Part shown: piece by piece, positions 8,602-16,851 of the stretch | How the letters are laid out: every line of letters starts with the position of its first letter | Numbering within the stretch: the first letter of the stretch is position 1 | Assembly (NCBI RefSeq): GCF_000525835.1 | Contig: NZ_AODD01000021.1 | Span: forward strand, 1 to 33,496 | DNA: 33,496 nucleotides | Reading direction: 5' to 3' | From: Listeria grandensis FSL F6-0971 | Lineage (GTDB): Bacteria; Bacillota; Bacilli; Lactobacillales; Listeriaceae | Notes under the pieces: generated by a model | What the model was told of the DNA's origin: nothing | Database searches by the model: none | Seen by the model: only the letters and a program-made list of their open reading frames with translations | Program-made: the position numbers and the translations under genes

Positions 8602-9648
8602 TCAAGAGAAAAATGGTAAGTTCAGGCGTGGCGTTGTAAGCTCAAGGTCACCAGAAATCGCGCGTTGGCTATACAAATGAATTTTTCCAGTGCCAATGGC
8701 TATTGACTCAAAGGGGTTCGGATCCATAATTACTGGAAAGTCGACTTGATTTGTGAGCCATTCCTTGAAGCCGTTTAATAAAGAACCGCCACCTGTCAAA
8801 ATAATACCTTGATCCATAATATCGCCACTGAGTTCGGCAGGGGATTGTTCCACCATCGCATGGATAGTTTTCACGATTTTTGCTAAAAACTCTGTAAATA
8901 ATGGCTGAATTTCAATGGAAGATATTTCTATGATTTCGGGTAGGCCAGTTAATAGAGAACGACCGCGTACTTCCATGTTTTTGAGCACATGTGGCACTGG
9001 TGCAAAGCCGAGTTGGATCTTAATTTTTTCAGCGGTGAGGTTGCCAATCAACAGATTATGTGATTCGCGTAAATATTGAATAATTTCAGCATCGAGTGAG
9101 TTACCAGCAGAGCGGACAGACATATTGGCGAGCACACCACGATAAGAAACGATCGAGATTTCTGTTGCTCCAGCTCCGATGTTTACGATCATATTGGAGA
9201 CCGGTTCATTGATGGGCAAGCCCGCACCAATCGCAGCAGCAACGGGAGCTTCCACAATCGTCACAATTTTTATTCCAGTTGCGAGGATAGCGTCGCGGAT
9301 AATATTGCGTTCCACGATTGTAGCGCCTGCGGGAACATTCACGCTCGCCGCCGTTTTACGAATAGGTACATTTGTTATTTTTGTAACATAGTTCAGAATG
9401 CTTTCTAGCAATCTCACTGTATTATCAAAGTCAGCGATGACACCGTCTTTTAATGGTTTGATAGCAGTTAAAGTTGTAGGTGTTTTTCCGTACATTTGTT
9501 TTGCCTCGGTACCAACTGTATAGACTTCATTTGTTTTTGCGTCTAACACAACAACGGCGGGTTCATTAAACATGATTCCTCGCAATTCATTGTAAACAAC
9601 AATGTTCGCTGTCCCTAGATCGATTCCAATCGAAGAATGACTAAACAT
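8602..9648 (-). CDS. Divergent MreB paralogue with degenerate ATPase site
   Basis: 348 residues, aligning without gaps to the neighbouring MreB over about the first 210. The fold is clearly kept ([41 protein letters not shown]), but the ATPase site is not. IEEP has become VEAP (catalytic Glu134 to Ala), VDIGGGTSE has become VNIGAGATE (Asp156 to Asn plus glycine losses), GGD has become AGN, GEATAE has become GNLTAE (Glu203 to Asn), and VERRA has become VERNI. The C-terminus has an extra tail of about 13 residues. ATG at 9648 is preferred over the upstream GTG because it matches the paralogue's MF start and AAGG lies about ten bases upstream. The frame is intact, so it is not a simple pseudogene. 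It is transcribed first of the pair and may act as a non-hydrolysing filament subunit; that role is inference. Confidence 0.88.
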   Translation of the reverse strand: MFSHSSIGIDLGTANIVVYNELRGIMFNEPAVVVLDAKTNEVYTVGTEAKQMYGKTPTTLTAIKPLKDGVIADFDNTVRLLESILNYVTKITNVPIRKTAASVNVPAGATIVERNIIRDAILATGIKIVTIVEAPVAAAIGAGLPINEPVSNMIVNIGAGATEISIVSYRGVLANMSVRSAGNSLDAEIIQYLRESHNLLIGNLTAEKIKIQLGFAPVPHVLKNMEVRGRSLLTGLPEIIEISSIEIQPLFTEFLAKIVKTIHAMVEQSPAELSGDIMDQGIILTGGGSLLNGFKEWLTNQVDFPVIMDPNPFESIAIGTGKIHLYSQRAISGDLELTTPRLNLPFFS

Positions 9649-9732
9649 AAGCACACACCTTACTTTCCTTTCAAATTTTAAAAACAGATTCTTATTGTCA
9701 TAATTGCCTTAAAATGATAAATATAAACATAA

Positions 9733-9776
9733 AATCAAAAAAAAGTTATGCGTCAGAGGCATAACTTTTTTTGATT
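9733..9776 (-). terminator. Rho-independent terminator after MFS gene
   Basis: AATCAAAAAAAAGTTATG / CATAACTTTTTTTGATT-type hairpin with a 9-base loop and T-run on the minus strand. It touches the stop codon of the MFS gene and separates it from the mreB pair. Confidence 0.8.
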
Positions 9777-11035
9777 TATTGTGCGCGATCTTGCTTTTCG
9801 TATAGACTATACATGTAAAAATAAATAAAACCACTGATAACAGCGAGTACGGCAATTGTTGCAAATGTTGCAAAATAGCCAACGAGTGTGGATAGTGTAA
9901 TCGCAAGTGGAGCAATGACTTTTCCGAATGTATAACGAAGACCAGCTGCAGAGAAATACATCGCACGCTTATCATCTGGCGCAATTTTAGCAACAAAATT
10001 TTGTTGGATTCCCACAGTCATTAATTCTGCAAAACTGAACAAAATAATGGCTAAAATGGCGCCCCACGGTCCAGTAGCGATACCAAATAAGATAATCGCG
10101 ATTCCGTATAAGAAAGAGGAATTCATGAAAACCAGTTTTTCGCGGTAGCGACTCATCATTCGAGTGAAGAATACGGTCAATAAGGCAACGCAGAAGCCGT
10201 TGATGGAAACAATTAAGCCGAAAAGTTGTTCTCCTGTAAGTTGTAGCGAGAAAATGGACGCATTTCCGATCACTTCTGTAATATATAACGGGAACAAAAG
10301 ATCCAGTTGCATGAAGGATTGGGAAATAATAACACCTGCAATAATATACAAGAAAAAGACTTTATCGGTAAAAATAAGTTTATAATTGCGCAGTTGCTCC
10401 ATGAGGACAGTACTGACTTTCTTCTCGCGCTGTGCTTTGCGTAACTCAGGATTAAGAGCCATAGGCGCCGTTTCATGCCCGAATTTTGTCAATAGAATTA
10501 GAAGCAAGAGGTCGGCTAGAACGATCGCGATTAAGGTTTGCGATGTATAATTATTGAATACAAGCGCTCCGATAATTGGTCCAATTACGACGGCAATATT
10601 GATCATCATATAAAAGATCGAATAGACGTGACTACGATGTTCTGGTTTCACCACGTCCGCAATCATTGCCTGACTTGCCGGTTGGTAAAAGGACATGAAA
10701 ATACTTGCGACCATAAATCCGAAAAACGCCACATAAGGAGAATAAAACATAGTCGTTGCAGCAATCGCAAAAATCAGAAAGCCAGCGCCTTCTCCGATTA
10801 CCGAAATACTCATCATTCGTTTACGCCCATACGTATCAGCGAAGTACCCACCAAGCAGAGCCGTTATAACAGACAAAGCTTGCGACAATATAAGCAACAG
10901 ACTCGTGGTTTGCCTGCCAATTGAATCTGAGAAATAAATTGTTAAAAAAGGAAATACCGCCCAAAATGAAATATCGAGCAAAGCCTCCCCGAATAATCGC
11001 ACCTTGAGGTTGATATCCCACGTTTTAAATTTCAT
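9776..11035 (-). CDS. Major facilitator superfamily transporter, probable drug/efflux type
   Basis: 419 residues with about twelve hydrophobic segments in two halves separated by a charged central loop (LRKAQREKKVSTVLMEQ). The MFS motif A between segments 2 and 3 is present as GGYFADTYGRKRMM. The general look is that of the MdtH/YqjV-like drug:H+ antiporters. The substrate is unknown. AAGAAGGTG precedes the ATG. It is convergent with nothing and is followed by its own terminator; the upstream ampS also ends in a hairpin, so it is probably a single-gene unit. Confidence 0.88.
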   Translation of the reverse strand: MKFKTWDINLKVRLFGEALLDISFWAVFPFLTIYFSDSIGRQTTSLLLILSQALSVITALLGGYFADTYGRKRMMSISVIGEGAGFLIFAIAATTMFYSPYVAFFGFMVASIFMSFYQPASQAMIADVVKPEHRSHVYSIFYMMINIAVVIGPIIGALVFNNYTSQTLIAIVLADLLLLILLTKFGHETAPMALNPELRKAQREKKVSTVLMEQLRNYKLIFTDKVFFLYIIAGVIISQSFMQLDLLFPLYITEVIGNASIFSLQLTGEQLFGLIVSINGFCVALLTVFFTRMMSRYREKLVFMNSSFLYGIAIILFGIATGPWGAILAIILFSFAELMTVGIQQNFVAKIAPDDKRAMYFSAAGLRYTFGKVIAPLAITLSTLVGYFATFATIAVLAVISGFIYFYMYSLYEKQDRAQ

Positions 11036-11076
11036 AGGAAAAACACCTTCTTTAAAAGAGCTATAGATTTAAGAAA

Positions 11077-11104
11077 TGCCCATGAAACAACGATTCCATG
11101 GGCA
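11077..11104 (-). terminator. Hairpin after ampS
   Basis: TGCCCATG / CATGGGCA stem, 12-base loop, followed on the minus strand by TTTCTT; a moderate terminator between ampS and the MFS gene. Confidence 0.6.
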
Positions 11105-11139
11105 CGGCTATTGTATAATTAGTAAAGTTGAAGCGGGAA

Positions 11140-12373
11140 TTAGAATGCCCAGTCGCCGTTGCGGAAAACGGGAACTTTTTCACCAGTTGTTGTGATTCCG
11201 TCGATGTTCATTTTGTTGGAACCGATCATGAAATCAACGTGTGTCATGCTGGAATTGACGCCAGCTTTTTCTAATTCTTCGCGGCTCATACTTTCGCCAC
11301 CTTTGATGTTAAACGCATAGGCGCTACCGATCGCTAAATGATTCGATGCATTTTCGTCAAACAGGGTGTTGTAAAATAAAATTCCTGATTGAGAAATAGG
11401 GGACGGATCAGGTACTAATGCTACTTCGCCAAGGTAATGTGAACCTTCATCGGTTGCCACTAAATCTTTTAGAATGGCCTCGCCCTGCTCTGCAACGACA
11501 TCGACAATACGCCCATCTTGGAATGTGATTTTGAAGTTATCGATGATATTTCCAGCATAGCTCAGCGGTTTTGTACTAGATACATAGCCGTTTACGCTAT
11601 TTTTTTTCAGCGCATGAGAAAACTTCTTCTGTCGGCATATTCGCCATGAATTCTTTGCCTTGTTTGTTATAGCTCCCCGCGCCAACCCAGACGTGGTCTT
11701 GCGGAAGGCCGATCGTTAAATCAGTTCCAGGTGCTGTATAATGCAAGGCTTTATATTGTTGCTTATTTAAATAATCCGCTTTGCTATTCAGTGTGTCATC
11801 ATGGTTTTTCCATGTTTGAATTGGATCTACGGTATTAATACGAGTCGTTTCGAATATCGTTTCCCAAAGTGCAGGAACTTGATCGGCATGCGGTAGGTCA
11901 GGGAATACTTTAGCAGCCCAACCTTCTGAAGCGGCACCAACGACCGTCCAGCTGATCGCGTTGGACTGAATCATTTGACGGAATTCTTCCAGTGCTTGAC
12001 CCATTGCTTTTTGATTTGCCGCGATTTTCTTGCTGTCTACACCTTTAAGTAAATCTGGATTTTCAGAAACAATCGAGATAAACACTGCGTTTTCATGAGC
12101 TAATTCGATACGTTCAGCAGCACGATGAAGCGCGGCTTTCTCAAAAATTTCAACCGGTGAATGTTGATAGCGAAGTAATGTGACTTCCTCATCTGCCCAG
12201 TTAATAATAACATCACTAGCACCGACCTCATAAGCCTTTTTCGTGATTAATCGGCTTAGTGGCGCGCTTTCAATCGAACTGTTTACGACTACTTTTTGGT
12301 TGGGTTGAACGTTTACCCCAACTTTGACGATCAATTCTGCATACTTTTCTAATTTCTTATTAAATGTTGTCAT
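11140..12373 (-). pseudogene. ampS: Aminopeptidase AmpS/PepS (M29), one frameshift
   Basis: Metal-dependent M29 aminopeptidase that removes N-terminal residues from peptides in the cytoplasm. The 5' part ends early at a TAG just after EEVFSCAEKK, and the 3' part continues one frame over with NSVNGYVSSTKPLSY. The break is an A8 run on the coding strand (11600-11607); with A7 the frame runs through and gives 410 residues, the normal family length. Metal and catalytic residues are otherwise intact: Glu in MPTEEVF, Glu in LGEVALV, His and Tyr in SNHLAIGSAYAF, and His/Asp in THVDFMIG. ATG 12373 is chosen because AGAGGGGTG lies six bases upstream. The lack of other damage suggests a recent slip, slippage-tolerant expression or a sequencing error rather than old decay. 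Confidence 0.85.
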
Positions 12374-12404
12374 ATGTAGCACCCCTCTTCTATTCAATAA
12401 AAGC

Positions 12405-12434
12405 ATTGTATCTTAAAAAAAACGCGTAAAGCAA
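12405..12434 (-). promoter_or_regulatory. Sigma-A-type promoter for ampS
   Basis: On the minus strand TTGCTT, 18 bp spacer, TACAAT, ending about 30 bp upstream of the ampS start codon. Confidence 0.6.
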
Positions 12435-12581
12435 CTGTTTGCAATGACTAAAAGGAAAGCCTATCCAAACCTATTTTGTTGAGGATCTATAAGAAGCATC
12501 TTTGCTGATTTAGAGCCTCCATATGCACAGGAGCGAAGCGAGTATGTAATCCCAGTTCTGTATCTCGTTTGGGCACAATTA

Positions 12582-12700
12582 GATCCAGCTTCGGAAGCCA
12601 GCACCTCGAAACTTTCACGCCCTCCGCAAAAACCAAGATCGGGTTTTCACTGCGGCCGCTCCAAGTTTTTTCGGGGCTAACGGGCTTCCTCAGCTTTTCG
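12582..12700 (+). repeat. Dispersed hairpin repeat, copy 3
   Basis: Diverged copy of the element seen at 1256-1499 (opposite strand) and 27461-27581. Stems from the outside in: GGAAGCC/GGCTTCC, AGCACC/GGGGCT (one mismatch), AAACTT/AAGTTT, AAAACC/GGTTTT. The shared single-stranded parts CCTCCGC and CACTGC are kept. It ends with TCAGCTTTTCG exactly at the stop codon of the small gene at 12701-13012. The preceding 12440-12581 holds no gene or clear signal beyond a weak GC-rich inverted repeat. Confidence 0.75.
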
Positions 12701-13012
12701 CTATTCAAATTCAATCTCCGACAAAGCTTCATCCATGGATTCTAAAATACTATACTTCACAAAATAATCTAGCCAAGCTTGGTGTAAATCAGGGGCATCG
12801 CGTTTAATAGAGGGCTTGATTTTGTCATACATCGTTTTCATAATATCTTGCCACATCGCATTCACCGCACGATCGAGTTTGGTTTCTTTCCAACGTTTCG
12901 CGGGCGGGCGCTTCTTATTTTTCTCATTTTGAAATTCCATTGCTTTTTGGTAAAAGCTATCCTTGGTCGTCAAGTTTTCAGACATATATACAGAAAATTC
13001 ATTGAAAGTCAT
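12701..13012 (-). CDS. Small conserved-looking protein of unknown function
   Basis: 103 residues from the ATG at 13012, chosen because AAGGAG lies seven bases upstream; the longer frame begins before that site. The protein is helical and charged, with aromatic-rich helices (LHQAWLDYFVKYSILESMDEALSEIEFE at the C-terminus, split here by eye into two helices) and a basic central part (NKKRPPAKRWKETKLDRAVNAMW). No signal peptide, membrane segment or cysteine. I do not recognise the family. A hairpin repeat abuts its stop codon, and no clear promoter is visible upstream. Confidence 0.75.
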   Translation of the reverse strand: MTFNEFSVYMSENLTTKDSFYQKAMEFQNEKNKKRPPAKRWKETKLDRAVNAMWQDIMKTMYDKIKPSIKRDAPDLHQAWLDYFVKYSILESMDEALSEIEFE

Positions 13013-13261
13013 CGTAACACTCCTTAAAATAGTCAATCAATTAACAGTAACATATCCAAAAGAGGGCGTCTACTCCACTCCATGATGTAAAATAAGTTTA
13101 TCTAATACTTTGGTAGATTTTATAGCGTGAAAAAGGATTTTTAAGGATAATTGTTTAGATTTATGAATTTAGAAAAAAGACAACGAAAGCATTGCAGGAG
13201 AAGAGAGCCGCGTTTCAATCAATGGCATCTAAAAAGCCATTTTGAAAATATTTTAGCAATC

Positions 13262-13297
13262 AAAAAAATACGTAACAGCCATCGCAACTGTTACGCA
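13262..13297 (-). terminator. Rho-independent terminator after flavodoxin gene
   Basis: CGTAACAG / CTGTTACG stem with a 9-base loop and a T-run (TATTTTTTT) on the minus strand. The rest of the 308-bp gap 13013-13320 holds only a weak AATGGC/GCCATT hairpin at 13221-13242 and no supportable gene. Confidence 0.8.
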
Positions 13298-13320
13298 TTT
13301 TGGGAGATTTCGTAAGGATT

Positions 13321-13770
13321 TTACTTGCCAAGCAGTGCATCAGCAAATGTTTTTGCATAAGCTTCTGCGCGAACAACGTCTTCTTCGTCAGGATCTAGAT
13401 CGACTTTCAAGCCCTCAACTGGAACCGTCGCGCCTTGCTCTTTCAAGCGTTTCTCAACAAGGTCAACCGTGAGGCAAAACTCGTCGTAGAAAGTATCACC
13501 AGAGCCGAAAGAAGCACATACTTTACCAGAAAAATCAACGTCGGACATATCTTCATAAAAATCCACGAATTCATCAGGAAGCTCACCATCATCATACGTG
13601 TAGCCACCGATAAGCGCGCCGTCATACGCTAATAATTTCTCAGGCTCCACCGAGATACATTCCTCGATTTCCACTTCAATATCGTATTTCTCTAATTCTT
13701 CGCCTAGGATATCTGCAATTTCTTCTGTGTTACCAGTCATGCTGGCATATACGATCATTACTTTTGCCAT
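13321..13770 (-). CDS. Short-chain flavodoxin
   Basis: 149 residues, normal for short-chain flavodoxins, which carry one FMN and act as low-potential electron carriers in place of ferredoxin. The phosphate-binding loop is SMTGNTEEIAD at residues 10-20. The FMN-flanking segments GGYTYDDGELPDEF and FGSGDTFYDEFC follow in the usual order, giving an acidic protein with alternating strand and helix. GGTGATG precedes the ATG. It has its own promoter and terminator, so it is a single-gene unit divergent from map. Confidence 0.95.
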   Translation of the reverse strand: MAKVMIVYASMTGNTEEIADILGEELEKYDIEVEIEECISVEPEKLLAYDGALIGGYTYDDGELPDEFVDFYEDMSDVDFSGKVCASFGSGDTFYDEFCLTVDLVEKRLKEQGATVPVEGLKVDLDPDEEDVVRAEAYAKTFADALLGK

Positions 13771-13874
13771 TATTTACATCACCATTTCTTTCTATGAGTT
13801 CTAAGTTAATACGCTAAAAAAAAGCACACTTGCGAACGCGGAATATGCTTGTTTCATCAATCACTAATACTTCC

Positions 13875-13902
13875 ATTATAAAGAATTTCAGGAAAACTGC
13901 AA
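13875..13902 (-). promoter_or_regulatory. Promoter for flavodoxin gene
   Basis: On the minus strand TTGCAG, 16 bp spacer, perfect TATAAT, about 105 bp upstream of the start codon, leaving a long leader with an A-rich tract. Confidence 0.6.
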
Positions 13903-13941
13903 GAAATTCCGTCAAATTTAGCAAAAACGTCATATTCATAC

Positions 13942-13970
13942 TTTCAAAATGAGGCGAATAAAGCTATAAT
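13942..13970 (+). promoter_or_regulatory. Promoter for map
   Basis: TTTCAA, 17 bp spacer, perfect TATAAT at 13965-13970, about 70 bp upstream of the map start; divergent from the flavodoxin promoter. Confidence 0.55.
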
Positions 13971-14042
13971 GGTAGAAGTGAGAATTTCTGGCGGATCAGG
14001 GATAAGGTATATCCGTGCAGAAGTAGAGAAGGGATGGAAAAA

Positions 14043-14801
14043 ATGATTACATTGAAGTCAAGACGCGAAATCGATGAAATGAAACGCGCAGGAGAAATCC
14101 TTGTGGCGACACATAAAGAAATTAAAAAGTTGATTAAACCAGGTATTACGAGCTGGGATCTAGAAGTCTTCACGGAAGAATTTTTACGAAAACAAGGGGC
14201 AACTCCAGAGCAAAAAGGCTTTGAAGGTTATGAATTTGCTACGTGTGCAAGTATCAATGATGAGATTTGCCACGGCTTTCCGCGTAAAAAAATCTTAAAC
14301 GAAGGCGATATTATTACGGTGGATATGGTAGTGAATTTTCATGGCGCCCTTGCTGACTCTGCTTGGACGTATGGCGTTGGGCAAGTATCACCAGAAGCGG
14401 AGCGTTTAATGGAAGTGACGCACAAATCTTTGTACTTAGGCATTGAACAAGCCCAAGTTGGGAACCGTATCGGTGACATTGGTCACGCTATCCAAACTTA
14501 CGTAGAAGCGGAGAAGCTAGCGGTTGTTCGCGAATTTATCGGTCACGGAGTTGGGCCAACGCTTCATGAAAAACCAGAAGTACCACATTTCGGTGCAGCG
14601 GGTAAAGGACCACGTTTGAAAGAGGGGATGGTCATCACGATCGAGCCAATGGTAAACACGGGCGGTTGGAAAGCGAAGATGGATGACAACGGTTGGACGG
14701 CACGCACGGCTGACGGCTCACTATCCGCACAATATGAGCACACGATTGCAATCACGAAAGATGGCCCAGAAATTTTAACATATCAAGGTGAAAACGACTA
14801 A
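14043..14801 (+). CDS. map: Methionine aminopeptidase, type I
   Basis: 252 residues. It removes the initiator methionine from new proteins using two metal ions. All five metal ligands are visible in order: Asp94 (ITVDMVV), Asp105 (LADSAW), His168 (IGHGVG), Glu201 (TIEPMV) and Glu232 (QYEHT), a constant three-residue offset from the E. coli enzyme. Start placed at the second ATG because AGAAGGG touches the first ATG but sits nine bases from the second. It is a single-gene unit between its own promoter and a strong terminator, away from the ribosomal-protein cluster where map is often found, as is usual for the second Map of Firmicutes. Confidence 0.96.
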   Translation: MITLKSRREIDEMKRAGEILVATHKEIKKLIKPGITSWDLEVFTEEFLRKQGATPEQKGFEGYEFATCASINDEICHGFPRKKILNEGDIITVDMVVNFHGALADSAWTYGVGQVSPEAERLMEVTHKSLYLGIEQAQVGNRIGDIGHAIQTYVEAEKLAVVREFIGHGVGPTLHEKPEVPHFGAAGKGPRLKEGMVITIEPMVNTGGWKAKMDDNGWTARTADGSLSAQYEHTIAITKDGPEILTYQGEND

Positions 14802-14808
14802 ATAGGAC

Positions 14809-14849
14809 TTAGGTGTGTTGCTCTGAAACGCGACACACCTAAATTTTAT
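14809..14849 (+). terminator. Rho-independent terminator after map
   Basis: TTAGGTGTGT / ACACACCTAA perfect 10-bp stem followed by ATTTTATT. Confidence 0.8.
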
Positions 14850-14868
14850 TAAGGGGAGAAGAAGAACG

Positions 14869-15666
14869 ATGGGGGAAAAAAGAGCAATTCGTAGGACGAC
14901 AGTGCCGCATACAGTGGATTCGGTTTGTCAGGAGCTACATAATTTGGGCATTACAGCAGGAGATACGGTGATTCTTCACTCCGCGCTCGGCCAAACAGGT
15001 TGGGTTTGTGGTGGTGGAATTGCGATTATTAAAGCCTTTCAACAAGCGTTAACAAAAGAGGGGAATTTGGTCATGGCGACGCAGAGTAGCAATGTTTCTG
15101 ATCCAGCGAAATGGCGAAATCCGGCGGTTCCAAAAGAATGGTGGCCGACGATTTATGAAGAAATGCCAGCGTATGATCCAGACGAAACGCCAACCTTTTT
15201 TATGGGTGTTATTCCAGAAACATTTCGGAAAATGCCGGGCGTATTGAGGAGTTCTCATCCAAAGTATTCTTTTTGTGCGTGGGGCAAAAGTGCGGCGTTC
15301 ATCACGGAAAAGCATGCGCTTAATTTTGGCTTCGGGGAGCAATCTCCGCTAGGAAGGCTCTATGAACTTGGCGCCAAGATAGTGTTAATGGGGGTTGACC
15401 ATAATAAAAATACGTCATTACATCTTGCGGAACATCGTGCGAAAACGTTACGAATTCAAGAGGAGAAGTCACCAGTATTCGTAAATGGTGTGAAAATTTG
15501 GCGGGAATACGACGAGTTGGCGCACAATAGTGAGGCATTCATTGAAATCGGACGTCAATATGAAAAGGAAATAGCACACCAACCGACAACGCTTGCTGGT
15601 GCGCCTACAAAAATATTTGATATGTGTAGTCTGATTGATTATGCGACGGAGTTTATTTCCGGATAG
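14869..15666 (+). CDS. AAC(3)-family N-acetyltransferase
   Basis: 265 residues of the antibiotic (aminoglycoside) 3-N-acetyltransferase family, which uses acetyl-CoA. Family landmarks are present: VILHSALGQTGWVCGGG near residue 35, RSSHPKYSFCAWG near residue 127, and MGVDHNKNTSLHLAEHRA near residue 183, which carries the conserved Asp/His pair. Length and motifs fit the chromosomal YokD-like branch of Bacilli rather than known plasmid enzymes. GGGGAGAAG precedes the ATG. Its 3' end overlaps the convergent yfkK stop by 14 bp. Base usage and setting look native, with no mobile-element traces, so it is probably a housekeeping gene whose true acceptor may not be an antibiotic. Confidence 0.88.
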   Translation: MGEKRAIRRTTVPHTVDSVCQELHNLGITAGDTVILHSALGQTGWVCGGGIAIIKAFQQALTKEGNLVMATQSSNVSDPAKWRNPAVPKEWWPTIYEEMPAYDPDETPTFFMGVIPETFRKMPGVLRSSHPKYSFCAWGKSAAFITEKHALNFGFGEQSPLGRLYELGAKIVLMGVDHNKNTSLHLAEHRAKTLRIQEEKSPVFVNGVKIWREYDELAHNSEAFIEIGRQYEKEIAHQPTTLAGAPTKIFDMCSLIDYATEFISG

Positions 15667-15874
15667 TGCTTAATTCCTCCGCAAAAAGCTGCATTTCACG
15701 CATACTAATATTGTTTTTGCGATGAATCAAAGTATAGATTTCAAGCAGCAAATCATAATGAATCGCGTCTAAAGTTAGATTTTCGAAGACAGAAGCGTTG
15801 ACCATCTTTAATTTTGCTGTGATTTCATTTAACATATACGCAACATTTTCTTGCGTTGGATTTTCTAAGTTCAT
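15653..15874 (-). CDS. yfkK: YfkK family (DUF1128) protein
   Basis: 73 residues from the ATG at 15874, chosen because AAGGAGG lies six bases upstream; the longer frame has no such site. The sequence matches the DUF1128 pattern I remember from B. subtilis YfkK: NxxYML, AKLKMVNASVFE, a Y-L-Y central motif, and a C-terminus of M-EELxxIRK type. It is a small cytoplasmic helical protein of unknown function. The convergent overlap of 14 bp with the acetyltransferase means that the two transcripts share complementary 3' ends. Confidence 0.85.
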   Translation of the reverse strand: MNLENPTQENVAYMLNEITAKLKMVNASVFENLTLDAIHYDLLLEIYTLIHRKNNISMREMQLFAEELSTIRK

Positions 15875-15967
15875 GTGAAGCCTCCTTTTCAACTTGCAAA
15901 AATTGTAGCATAAACTTTGGAGTGACGCCACAATTAGCATTTATTTTTAGAAAGAAAGGAGATGCCG

Positions 15968-16825
15968 ATGTTTAAAAAAATACAAGAGAACCGCCTCGTT
16001 CGTTTTGGAATGGCGGTAGGGAAGCGTTTCACAAAAAATGATGTGTCTGGGAGCGCGTCACAATTAGCGTACTATATGCTCTTTTCGATTTTTCCTATTT
16101 TATTGATTGTGGCCTCATTACTCCCATATTTCAACATTAATCAGGATCAGTTGTTTACGACAATTAAGCAGTTTGTGCCAGAAGAAATTTATGATTTTAT
16201 TAATAATAACTTAGACCAATTGCTCAACAACAACTCAGGTGGTGCGCTGTCACTCGGGATTTTAGGGACGTTATGGTCTGCTTCTAATGGCATGAACGCG
16301 ACAACGAAAGCCTTAAATAAAGCTTATGGCGTGAAGGATCGGCGCAATTATTTTGTGAAGCGTCTGTTGTCTGTTGTCTTTACGATGGGCATGCTTGCGG
16401 TTGTGGTTGTAACGCTGCTACTTGTTGTTTTTGGACAGCAAATCGGGATGTTTATCTTTAATCATCTCAATGTGTCACAGGATACGTTGGATATTTGGAA
16501 TAACTTCCGCTGGATCGTGACGCTGGCAGTGATTTTCATCGTATTCTCCTTTATCTTTTGGATTGCGCCGAACCGCAGGAGTACACTGTTCAGCATTTTA
16601 CCAGGGGCTGTTTTTGCGACAATTGGTTGGGCTGCAGCGTCGATCGGATTCGCTTATTACGTAAACAATTTTGCCAACTATTCCGCAACATACGGCAGTA
16701 TCGGCGTCATTATTATTTTGATGTTGTGGTTTTATATAACAGGAACGATTTTGATGATCGGTGGCGAAATCAACGCCACACTTAGTATCGTACGACAGAA
16801 AAAGCTGGTTGGGGAAATAAATTAG
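15968..16825 (+). CDS. YihY/UPF0761 family membrane protein
   Basis: 285 residues with about six transmembrane segments. The family was once called ribonuclease BN in error. Landmarks: [20 protein letters not shown] near the N-terminus, [20 protein letters not shown] in the middle, and [20 protein letters not shown] with GGEINA at the end. ATG 15968 is used because AAAGGAG touches the earlier ATG but sits six bases from this one. Function unknown; the family is sometimes suggested to be a transporter or a virulence-factor BrkB relative. It is followed after 26 bp by the rRNA methyltransferase gene, so the two may be co-transcribed. Confidence 0.92.
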   Translation: MFKKIQENRLVRFGMAVGKRFTKNDVSGSASQLAYYMLFSIFPILLIVASLLPYFNINQDQLFTTIKQFVPEEIYDFINNNLDQLLNNNSGGALSLGILGTLWSASNGMNATTKALNKAYGVKDRRNYFVKRLLSVVFTMGMLAVVVVTLLLVVFGQQIGMFIFNHLNVSQDTLDIWNNFRWIVTLAVIFIVFSFIFWIAPNRRSTLFSILPGAVFATIGWAAASIGFAYYVNNFANYSATYGSIGVIIILMLWFYITGTILMIGGEINATLSIVRQKKLVGEIN

Positions 16826-16851
16826 ATTCCAACCATAAGGAGAGAATTATT

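Noticed and set aside
13221-13242. Small AATGGC/GCCATT hairpin
   Set aside because: Short stem with no gene on the strand where it would terminate; too weak to annotate.
14869-15666. Acquired antibiotic-resistance gene
   Set aside because: No insertion sequence, integron or base-composition break nearby; the gene looks native, so resistance is not claimed.
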